From assembly GCA_035041965.1 (NCBI GenBank), contig JAPYMA010000160.1:124001-188000 (forward strand): a DNA stretch of 64,000 nt, written 5' to 3'. A program made the position numbers and the translations under genes. Shown here in pieces: positions 53,647 through 64,000 of the stretch. The notes beneath the pieces were generated by a model. The model saw nothing but the letters and a program-made list of their open reading frames with translations. It was not told where the DNA came from and made no database searches. Numbering within the stretch: position 1 is the stretch's first letter; each line of letters opens with the position of its first letter. This stretch comes from Anisakis pegreffii. Its lineage: Eukaryota; Nematoda; Chromadorea; Rhabditida; Anisakidae.

Positions 53647-53735
53647 TTGTGCGGGGAGTCCCCGTATTCGGGGTCCCCTTCCCCGAACTTTTTGTAGCCG
53701 CGGCGATTTTCATGGACTGTCCTCATCCCCGATTT
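53647..53735. repeat. GGGG/CCCC palindromic cluster
   Basis: Alternating GGGG and CCCC blocks (GCGGGGAGTCCCCGTATTCG onward) that can fold on themselves. Possibly a relative of clusters 1 and 2, or the end of a decayed transposon. Confidence 0.55.
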
Positions 53736-55226
53736 AAACATGTTTTATACATATATTCGTTTCATAAAATAATTTCATTACAAGTAACCATTATCATGAC
53801 CGAATTCGATTGTCGATCACCAACTGAACCAGTATAATGGCCTTTAACTGATTAAAGCATTAATGTTGTTCCACTAAAATGTTTTGTATGCCTCACGTTA
53901 CATTGGTACAGATACAACCTTCTAACAAATTCAAAATGGCAAAAGAACTGAAAGTACCGATGAATCTTTGATCGATCATACAGATACAGTTTGCGGTCGT
54001 TTCTCGAAGTAATGTGCCAAATGGTTTATACAACGAAGCCATTGGTGACCATGGCTCATGAGAAAGTAAGCGCACAATAGCATCATATTGCTAGTAGCAA
54101 ATGAATTGCAAATGCAGAAATTGACCAAATAAAAGTGATTTAACTGAAAAATTGTTGGTACTAAGCGATGACTGAAACGCATCAAAATATACAAAGCTCA
54201 CTGAAAGACAATGCAAGATTAATGGATTAAAACATCGAATGTTCACTCGTGTTGTTATTGTTGTTGCTACTAGAGTATTATGGTGATCGGTATAACAGCA
54301 TTTCACGTTGTAGTATGATTTTATCATTTCACGGTATTAGCACCACTCGTAATGAGCAATTTAAAGCCTACACATCACAACCTAAGCATATACTATTATA
54401 CTAGCTTACTTAACAATGGTCACACTCAATAAAACATCTTGTTCATTACGCTTTTATTCATCACATTAACATCCAGCCATCTCTTATTTCTTCGTTCCAT
54501 TTCGAAACATCTCCTTTATCTTATCACTACTTCCTTCTAGCCCACTTCTATCCAAAAATTTCCTCTAAAATCACTTTCAGCGAGTTGAAATTCCATGTTT
54601 AACTTGATCAGCAATTTATTCTTGAAGCTCATCAATGAAACTTTTTCATTTTTGCATAATGTGCTGTTTGAAAGCGATAACGATACCCACAGAATGATTG
54701 TCAACAGATGAGGATGGAAAGTTTCGACGGCTGTTAGTCATCCAAATGATTTTTTGAAAACAAATTGATGAAAGTAACGAATTTCGGTGCAACGATTGAT
54801 TTCTTGAATTGAATTTTTGATTGTGATCACTGAATCGCTAACAAAAAAAATTGAGACTAAGCTATTTCTTTGACATCTGACTACCGTGAAGTAGATAGTG
54901 TGTATCAATAGGATGCTTTCGTGCAGAGTTGTTAATTATTATGTGCGGTGATGATTGGTTTTCGATTGCTTTCAGAGCGCTTTCACTTCCTCATTTCATA
55001 CCTCTACAGCAAGTGAAGTATTTGATCGTGATGCAGACTGAACGGGAAAATTAATATGATTTTCGAGGAACGTCTAATTGCTGTTTCGATGCTCTTTTTC
55101 AGTGTTTTATTTCTTCGACTGTAACATTTCTGAGCAATAAATAATAATCGCTCGAAAACCTTCACGCACATACGAATCCGCCGCCATCTTCATTGGGCTT
55201 TATCGGTGGATCAGTGTTTTGTCGAG

Positions 55227-58200
55227 ATGGCGAATTTCGTGAAAAAAATGCTCGATCGAACCAGATCACGTTCCAAATCACCCGTTAAACGTAGCACTTA
55301 TAACTTTCAACCTTGGCCGCATAACACCATTGCAAATAGCCATTATCAATTGCTACCAGTGCAAAACAACTACTTTCCGTACACTTATCACCGTAACACT
55401 TTCGAAGTGAGTTATTTCTGACTTGACTGCCGTCTAATCAATAAATTGCTCCAGCGGAATTTTTTTTTTTGAGAGTTCCTCAATACACTTAGAGTAATTC
55501 GTTTTCTTTCGCCAAGGAAAGTTGCCATTCGGAAATAGCAATTAACTCACCTGAAGCGTTCTAGTTTATTGCAATTTGGTGTGCAGGTGTTAATTGAACT
55601 CTAGCGTTCACACTTGAGATGATAAATTACCTATCATTTCGACGGCCTATAGCCTATTGAATCAACATCTGGATTGAATCATTCAAATAGCTCTTTTAGA
55701 AAAGTTTAAAACCTTATGGGCTTTGTAATGATGAGTGAAGATTTTAAACTCTAAATTTTTAACGATTTTGTGCATTCGCATCAGCTATAAATCCGGCAGA
55801 AACAGGAAGATGATTTGACAATGATTTCAAAACATTTTTCAATGTTGGAATGCAATAATCAAGTGGATTCAAGGAAACTTACTGCGGTGTTGGTAATATC
55901 GCAGCTCATAATATCACTGACCCGCCTGCAAATGACACCCTTCTTTCGTCTAATCGTCAATCAAGTGCATTGTCCTTAGTTCATGCCCCCATAGCAGCTC
56001 CGGAATTTACCCATACTGCATTGAGCAGTACTCATTCCACGACGACCTCTGTGCACACTCCACCACACAACACTCCTTCTGTTGAGGTATTTTGATTCAG
56101 AAATTCGATCTGAATGAAAAATAACTTTTCTTCAAATTCTCTGTAACTGGTTCTGAATATATTTGTAAGTGAGGATGTCAATCGAAAGAATCGCTATTTT
56201 GCAAATAGATGATAGATGAATCGCTACCTAGCAATCCACTTTCTGCACTGCCTTGATTGAGCGAGCGACTTTGTTTGTCTTACAGTAAATTTTTCGTTTC
56301 ATTTCAAGAACTCCAGACTTGAAATTCTGAAGAGACTTGAAGGCTTCTATAACAAACTTCACTATCCATTAATACAACTAATCGGCAACTTGAATTATAG
56401 CAGTGGTTGAGTGGAGGACGTAAGAACATTGAATATATTGATGACTATTACGGTGATACACAACAGCCAAATTCTCAATCGAACAAGGTATATCATCTGA
56501 AATCGGAACTTTCTATGTAACATTCTCGTTTGCATTTCATTGTCAACACTTTGCTCTTGAAGTGAATTTAATCAAGTGAATTTCACGTTGTCAGGAACTG
56601 GCCCGGACTAATTTAACAAGTCGAGCTAGTCAAACGTCTCTTGGTTCGACTCTTTCCGACAAACATCATCTGAATCAGACGACTACAGCAAACAAAGAAG
56701 CGAGTGGAGAAAATCAAAGTGTGAGCGATGTTTTCCGGGCTTTTAACTGCTGTTTCGTGATAAAACTCACCAAATCAGTGTGTGCTTTATGAATGATAAA
56801 ACACTTATTGTGGGACGAACATTTAGTCTTCATTACCAAGGGGAACAGCGCAGAAAGTTCAAATTCTTGTCTCCATAACACCTAGGAAGCGTTCCGCGTT
56901 CCGCTTTACCTGAAACTGATTCGACTGATTCGAGATCGATTCGTGACTGCCAGAAAATTCGCATCATTTTTTTAACAGACTTCAATGATTACTTCGAATT
57001 ATTGTGAACCGTCGAATTATTTCACATCGTAACTTTTCATCAGCTAACAATGAGAGATATTTTTTGAAGGGCGCTCATTTTTGTTTCAACATCATCGAAT
57101 GATGTTGAAACAAAAAATAACACATTATGAAACAACCAAGACATTATCGAATAATGCACTCAGTTCAGTTAATCCGTTGCAAATTCATCTATCTCTTCAT
57201 TAATCCAACACTCTTGTCTACACATTCTTTCTAGTCTATTCACATTTAAAAAATTCAACTTCGATGTTTTCACGCTATTCTGAACAACCTCAACTTAGCA
57301 TGTTTCTGACGATTCACTAAACTCACAACAAAGTTTGCTAACAAGCTTTTCGTAGGGCTACAAAAAAAAGTTGGCTGTTTTGCGTCATCAGCATTCATTT
57401 AAACGAATGAATGTGTTGAATGACGGATGCTTCGTGCAAATTCGATTTCATAAATAGAGCAAACAAAATCGCGTGAATGCCACTTCTCATCAATCATTGC
57501 AATACTCGAACTGATCACTACGAACAGATCGATCGACGTCTTACCTTTAAACTGATCGCATAAAATGGAACCACAGAGGATGAAGACGTTCGCAGCAGAT
57601 CGTGAAGTTGTGAAGTTGGTCACTTTAATGCTGTCTGTGATCCTTGTCGAGTGCGGAATTCGTTTTAATCAGCGACGAATCGTTTCTGCTTCAAACTAAT
57701 CATTTCACTCTATCAGTTGTTTGCCTCATATTGATGAATCATTACGTTCACACCTATCAGTAGGAGTACAACACAATTCAGTTGTCCCTTTTAATGCTTA
57801 ATAAATTGCCATTGAATTTATTGTCATATCAGAGAAATCTATGAGACTGTTTGTTACATTAGACAGCTTCATTGCGTTCCGTTCAAGCCTCTGATATTCT
57901 CTTAAACTGCCTTAAAAATTAGCTAAACGTGTGATGTGCACATTTCAATTATTCCGCTTTTTGAACCAGGTCAGCACTGATGCTTGCTTGGTCTTACCTG
58001 TAAGTTTCTGGCATCAGGCACGGTAATAAGCCGGTGAATCAAAGCAATATCCTTCTGAGCAATGGCGGATAAATATTATCTTATATCATTTCTATTTGCG
58101 AGAATCAGTGTATTTTGGGTTCCATATAAACATTTTGTTGTCGTTTCTAAAATTTCGGTTCATTTGAACAAACCCAATTTCGCACCATTTATCGCAGTTT

Positions 58201-61200
58201 TTGATCGTATTTGCACTCGCAGCATTTCACAATTGTGTTTACGAAATTCATTTGTCTATCAGTTAGGCATAAACACCTCTTCCATCGCTTAGATTTTCTC
58301 CGAATTGACGCCTCCTTTCTTCTAGTTTTCACTGTTTTGATATCTTTTCACTTGAACGAAAACTTTTGTTAGATTCCGATTTGAGAAGAATGTATCATCA
58401 ATTCGATAATGCACTTTCAAGAATAGCAGAAAAAGCTCGAGAAAAAGCTCTTTAAACGATAACAATAATGTTGGCATTTTCACTGTAGTTTTGGATAATG
58501 GCTGATTTTTGAGTGATATAAAACAGGTGTATAAGCAGCTCATGGAGCGTATGCAGCACAGTCAACCGATAAACAACTCCACAAAAGATGTTCTATATGA
58601 AAATAACATTTCTCAAATATAACGTCGAACAAACCTTTCTATGGAACTGAGCTTTTCTCACTGTATCTGAAGAAATTTGATCAATCGTACTACTCGTAAT
58701 CAGTTCTCTGAGAATTTAACCACAAATTTCCTCATGTCAGTATTCAACCCTCAGTATTCAGCGCTTCCTCGTCATCTAAACAGGCGAAACACTGCGAAAA
58801 TCAAACCTTTCGAGAATAATTTCGCAAAATAACTAATATTCGGAGTGCATTCAGTAATTACATTCAATTTGAGACTTAATTCGTTTCAAATTTGGTCGCT
58901 ACATCTTTAGTGATAACTTTTCATGGAATTGCAGCCGGATTCGCGTGAAACAGGACTGAATTATCGGAGCGTTCAGTCGTATGCACGATACGAAAATCAG
59001 CAACAGCCATGCGACATCCATTCAACTAGAGCAACTCTATCACCGGCAGCCACAGCAAATGACAGCCAAGTGCAGCCAAGACTTGTAATGCCTGATTATG
59101 GTACATTGGACAGTGCAAGATCACACATGAGTCGACCTCGTTCATTTAGTCCCGTTAAGACACCACGAACACCTTCTGATACCTTACAGAAGAAAAGTCG
59201 GTCGAAGTTGGTATAGATATGGTATTTCCAAGCAAATTGTTTCTCTGAGTAATCTGTCAAACCATCAAACAAAATGAACATGTTTCAATCGGAATATTTT
59301 TTCAGCAATGACTTCAATCGATATAATGAGTTCAATGAGTTCAATCAATCAATATAGGTACAATCAGGGCTAGCTAGAATTGCCTATTGAGAGCATTTAT
59401 CTAAAGTGCATGATGATTATTAATGCGTCGTGACTTCTTCAATTTCAAATCAGTCTTTCACCTATTAACCTCACCTTGATGGCAGCATTATATTGATGAG
59501 ACAATATTTCGCAGTGGACTGACTGCATATTTCAGATCTCCTCGGAAGAAAAACGCCGCTCAGATCACTTCAACAATTGATTATCTCTCATCGCAGTGCC
59601 AAACAGAAGGTTGTTGTGCGGCCATTCTTGTGCAGGTGTTTCGTCATTTATCACTTATCCACTACAATCGAATATCCATCCCAATGAGTGAAACTTTCGC
59701 TCTCGGAAATGCTATCTATCGATAGTGACCTATTAAGAAGGCTTCTGAAGGGATCATTCGCCCACTTCCCGTTTCAACTAAGTACTGCACAATCGTTTCA
59801 ACTCTAAAGACTCTCAACGACGAGCTTTCTTATTAAAGTTTTTGTGTTCGCATATTTGAGCAATAGATTTTTTGCACATGAACGCTCATCGAACTGAAAT
59901 ACTTTCGATTCTGTAACAGACGAATTTTTTGCAAATATACAACTGTGCAACTTATTCAGTGGTCTAAACTGCACTGAATATTGTGATATGACTTCAAAAG
60001 TTTCAGTGCACTACTCTCATTTGGAAATCCATCAGAGATTCAGTTGAAGGCACTTTTCACTTTTGCAACAATTTCGATCATCTACCAAGTCAGTGCAGTG
60101 CAGTAAACATGCAGAGTGCAAGTGCAAATTCCCATTTCAGGATACACGATTCTTGGTGTGCAAGTATCAGTTGTCGCATGCCAGCGAATATTTCCGATCG
60201 TTATTTTTGGCCAATAAATCACTACCTCTATCAGGTGCACATCAGTGTGCGATGAATGAATTCGCCATTGTTGTCTCGTCATTTCAGCATCCTCCACCAG
60301 CCACTCAGTTTCGTTGGTTTTTGGAATGTGCCGTGCAGGCGCCGATTCTCAAAGATATTTCAGGTCAGATTTTCGAAAAAAGCTCTCAAATTACGTAAAA
60401 AAAGGTGTTTCATATTTTACATCAAAAACACTGATTCATGTTCAAGATTCACATAAATTTCAGTGTAATTTTATCGCCGCTCTTTAATGATTAATGTTGT
60501 GGCATATGCGCTACAAATTTGCCTAGTGCAGAATATTATTAATGTTCTGTGTAATCTTTTGAGATAACATGCGGATATGATGTTAAGCAATTTTGTAATC
60601 TCTACATAATAATTATGCTATTGTGTTGTGCTCGTCAATGACAGCTCCTCACAGCTGTTCACTGTTATTTGTTATTTGTTGTGATTATGCGAAGGAAGCG
60701 TTAATGCATTCCGCAAAAATTCATTATCGCAGTTTATCACTTCGTAAACTTTCAAAAACCCATTAAAACATATGACGCTCTATTCTTTCAAGTTTTCTTC
60801 AGATGCGCTCAGCCAACAACAGCTAAACCATTCATTCCTCAAACCAGTGTTCTCACTTTAAACAAATCCCCTCCGCTCAGTGATTTATCCCCTTGGTTTT
60901 GGTCACTTCCTCAAACTAATTCAATCAAAGTTGACTCTATCAAAAACACATCCATACATAGATACATTATGCCAACGAAAATGAATCCTATCGATAGATA
61001 GATCATAATTTTTGTCCAAATTCCACCAAAAGTACGTTTTTTGCGTGACTCTTATTCTCTCATCTTCATCTACCAGTAAGAATCGCCTAAAATTGACATT
61101 TCATGCTCATACTTTATACTCAGGTAATAGTCTCTAGGTGACTTAGGCTTAAGAATGCAATTTTTATGTATCATATAAAGAAAGGAACTCCTATTATACA

Positions 61201-64000
61201 GAATGACTCACCGTGTACTTGTGAATGTACTCATAAAAAAGAAATTAGCTGTATTTAAACTAAATGAAGCTTATCCACATTGCACTGAGTTATTCGTGAT
61301 AACTAACGATCGTTCATTGAACACAAACTTCTCAGTGAGACTCCGAACTGACTGACTGGAGATAAAAATGCAGAGAGACCGAATGACTATTAAAGTGAAA
61401 TGAAACGAAGAGAATGGCATAGAACACTTCACAATTAATGTTGAAAGAAAACATATTTTTCTGAACAGGGATGTTACTCTATCAAAGAGTAATTGTACTC
61501 CTTTTACTGTAGTGGACCAATACTGAGTACAATATCATAACTGGCTTATGAATAGCCATCAACCATAATGATTAGTAATCGAGCTGTTGTGTAAGTTGTT
61601 GAAAAGAATGAGTTGTTTCAGACGAAACACTCGAAACTTGCATGCGATTATCGAAAAGATTCAAAGCGCAAGGCCTGGAAATGCGATGTGCTCGATATAT
61701 CCAAGAGAATGTGAGTAGTTTCACACGAACTTGCGATCAACTCCTCAAAATTGCATCATATAAAGCCGATGGAATGAAACATATTCTCAGCAATCACTTC
61801 GTAATAATCTATTCTATAAAGGCGCATGAGTGCCCAAATTACCAATTGACTGTGCATGTGAACAAATCTTAAGGTAAATAAGAAATCACCAATGGTCGCG
61901 TTGTGCTGGTTGAATTGGGTGTTGAAGCATAAATTCGATCGTGCCTCTCATGATGCATGTCTACCGTGTGTTGCCAGTGCTTCACTTCAGTGTCTCGAAC
62001 AGCACCGTAATATGATCACAGAGAAACTACTCGCCGATCTACTGGCAGCTAAACTCAGAATGCTCTATGATCAGGTTTGCTTACTGCTAAACAACTGATT
62101 CATCGCCGCTTATGCCAGTCTCAACGGAGAATTTTAAGCCTAAGCCTTGGAATATAATTTTACAAAAATTGCGCACTTAATGCACCAGAATCAATTGCGA
62201 CAGCACTGTCCGATTACGCTCTGAATATGTCATAGATAAGTCATCTGCTTTTCTATATGTGATCTGCTCGTATGACATATGCCTGAATCGTAAAGTAACA
62301 TTTTTAAGAGGTTCAAGCGATAAAAGTTTTTTCGAAGAAACAATTGGATAATTTTACAAAAACGTTGTGACAGTGCGATATGCTCGATATATCCATGAAA
62401 AAGTTAAATGAGTAGTTTTACAAAAAGTTGCGAACAACAGCGTTAATTTCATTCGTAAACAATATGACCACTAATAAGTTGTGCTGGAATACGCCATGCA
62501 GAACGAAAAATTCACTTTCAGCTATCTTATTTTGATTTACATGTGAATGAATCTTGCCAATTTTTAGTAAATCTTCGTCATGCCAATGTATAATTCCCTG
62601 TGATTTCATTCTAGCTCCTCAAGTGAGAATATATTACAGCTAGAAACTGCCAGTGTTATAGCATGAAATGTTGTTGCAATTTTAGAGCAAAGAATACTCT
62701 TATATTTCTATGGGGTGAGCGGTGTTGATTGGGAAATGAGAATTTTTGTGTTCAGGTTAATTATTATCTAGTCAAATGGAATAATTTACATACAGGGCGA
62801 TAGAATATTTACGATTAGTGTAAATATAATGATATGGATTAATGTTGACTTAGAGTTAAACGAATTGTAGCTAACTGAGAAATTGAAGATTTATTCGATA
62901 TTAATCACGAAAGTAAGCAAAGGTAGAGTAAGCCAATGATCTTTCGCGATAAATAGTGATCACCGATTTTAATGTAAGCGAATAGATCCATAGCGATCCG
63001 CATAACAAACATTCCACAACCAAGCAATAATGAATACTTGTCGCTATAATTACTTTGCATATTTAAACACAGCTAACTGGAAATCCATTAGCTAATCGCA
63101 CTTACGATAAGCATTTTATCGATCGCTTAGGGCGATCGGCAAACAACTGCCCAGAGCCCAGTGTCCGATTAAGTGCAGCTATCTTAATTCTAAATCACAA
63201 TCCAATGGATGAGCCCTTCAATATCTATCGAATGAACAACGGCATGCATGCTTACGTTGATCAAACGAGTTCAACTGAAAACGAGTTCACGGGAAATAAC
63301 ACTGACGGGTTTTCGTCTCATCACAGTATCTTATTTTGTCACCTGAACTCGATCAAAATGTTTTCCATGGCGGATGAAGAACGTTTTTGAGTACGGTGGC
63401 TATCATTCACAATAGAACGATGCTAATGCCTCTTAAAACTTCTGAAGACATTCGTGTGTTTTCAGTTGCGTACATTATTTTCCATTTGAAGGCCGTGAAT
63501 GTGTTCAAGACGATTCACACGATGGATCACTTCAGTGTTGACGTAGACCGGTGTCCACGATGTGGTCGACAGCGAGATCAAGGCAGAGTTCGAATTAACG
63601 CCAGTCCGTGCAGGTGATCGCTTACACATCTATTTTAACTTCACTTACAGATCTGAATTGTTGTATTCCACCTATCTTTGATTTGCTGAATTCTTCCGCG
63701 ATACGTAGGTGATTTTCAGCTGAGCTCGATTCAGCTCTTTTCGTGTCATATCGTTAGGTGACCACTGAGGTTGAGTTTGAGAAGGCTAGAGGTCAAGCTG
63801 GATCGACTGATGCAAAAAAATTCATATGTTAGTGGGCAAACATGAGCTTACGGTAGCCTTGAAGGTGGCACCCAGGATAGATTTAATAAAATGCCTATAT
63901 CTCCTCAACTAAACCAAATTTGAGAAGGCGTTAGCTTCTGGGGACGGCGGTTTATCTGATCGGTTTGATTGCAGACGGATCATCGGTTGTGAACGATGCA
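55227..64000 (+). CDS. BTB/POZ-domain protein, 3' end beyond window
   Basis: Exons I support: 55227-55406, 55874-56086, 56401-56487, 56595-56720, 58935-59206, 59536-59635, 60141-60363, 61622-61710, 61928-62074, 63466-63613, 63975-64000+. Phases agree through 62074; the next exon starts in phase 1, so at least one exon between 62075 and 63465 is missing (63190-63400 is a candidate). Residues 1-290 are rich in Ser, Thr, Pro and Arg (RTRSRSKSPVKR, SRPRSFSPVKTPRTP), with SP/TP sites typical of kinase targets. A divergent BTB fold follows at about 312-425 (AAILVQDTRFLVCKYQLSHA, then SEYFRSLF), then a helical BACK-like part (LETCMRLSKRFKAQGLEMRC). The last two exons form CPRCGRQ and PCRRIIGCERC, resembling a zinc ribbon. 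BTB proteins often act as CUL3 adaptors; that role is inference. The acceptor at 55874 and the one at 61928 are weak. I cannot name an orthologue. Confidence 0.68.
57078..57116. repeat. Perfect 18-bp hairpin in BTB intron
   Basis: Arms 57078-57095 and 57099-57116 are exact reverse complements (TTTTTGTTTCAACATCAT) with a 3-base loop CGA. It lies in the 2.2-kb intron 4 of the BTB gene. Too short for a typical miRNA precursor. Confidence 0.8.
62374..62436 (+). pseudogene. Decayed duplicate of a BTB-gene exon end
   Basis: This stretch resembles 61683-61740, the end of the 61622-61710 exon and its splice donor. Both contain GATRTGCTCGATATATCCA, then GAGTAGTTT(C/T)ACA and TTGCGA. In the copy the donor region is disrupted by a small insertion and the upstream part of the exon is no longer recognisable, so it is not a usable exon. 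Confidence 0.6.
63796..63890. repeat. Dispersed repeat, copy 2
   Basis: Second copy of the element at 27546-27640, same orientation, with most bases conserved including CGGTAGCCTTGAAGG. It lies in the last visible intron of the BTB gene. Confidence 0.8.

Larger units (their letters stand above)
51338..55226. other. Intergenic with palindromic GC-rich repeats
   Basis: Divergent space between the CDT2 (-) and BTB (+) start codons. No supported gene. It contains three clusters of GC-rich self-complementary words (described separately) in otherwise AT-rich DNA. Confidence 0.45.

Overview
The window looks like nuclear DNA from a nematode, most likely a parasitic clade III (spirurine/ascaridomorph-like) species, though the species cannot be fixed from sequence alone. 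It is AT-rich. Genes are split into many small exons with GT-AG introns of about 100-2200 bases. Several start codons lie just downstream of a TTTCAG-type acceptor, as expected for spliced-leader trans-splicing. The gene set also fits: a body-wall-type nematode globin, a nematode-style trypsin-like protease, an SLC22-like transporter and Cys-rich secreted phospholipases A2. All gene models here were assembled by eye, joining exons that keep the reading frame across GT-AG introns.

Layout. 0.4-3.9 kb (-): secreted trypsin-like serine protease, 8 exons, 334 aa. 5.5-6.5 kb (-): intracellular globin, 4 exons, 155 aa. 9.3-12.5 kb (+): small protein with two PDZ domains, 236 aa. 13.0-14.5 kb: unidentified, frame-broken coding-like fragments and a long hairpin. 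14.8-23.2 kb (+): complete M1 aminopeptidase (aminopeptidase N type), 24 exons, 984 aa. 24.6-29.4 kb (-): complete SLC22-like MFS transporter, 10 exons, 558 aa; one intron carries a tRNA-like gene inside nested inverted repeats. 29.4-38.2 kb: AT-rich, no gene I can support. 38.2-43.5 kb: two divergently transcribed secreted PLA2 paralogues with matching exon structure, separated by a 195-bp tandem repeat. 45.4-51.3 kb (-): orthologue of CDT2/DTL, the PCNA-dependent substrate receptor of CRL4 ubiquitin ligase, 15 exons, with an apparent frameshift in one WD40 blade and two PIP-box-like motifs. 51.3-55.2 kb: no gene, some GC-rich palindromic repeats. 55.2-64.0 kb (+): BTB-domain protein with a Ser/Pro/Thr-rich N-terminus and a C-terminal CxxC zinc-ribbon-like segment, running off the window.

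The genes do not form one pathway. Protease, aminopeptidase and the two PLA2s are predicted secreted or ectodomain hydrolases; transporter, globin, PDZ, CDT2 and BTB proteins are cellular. The items most worth a second look are the tRNA-like gene nested in inverted repeats, the CDT2 tail with two PCNA-binding-like motifs plus the blade frameshift, and the PLA2 pair with its in-between satellite.
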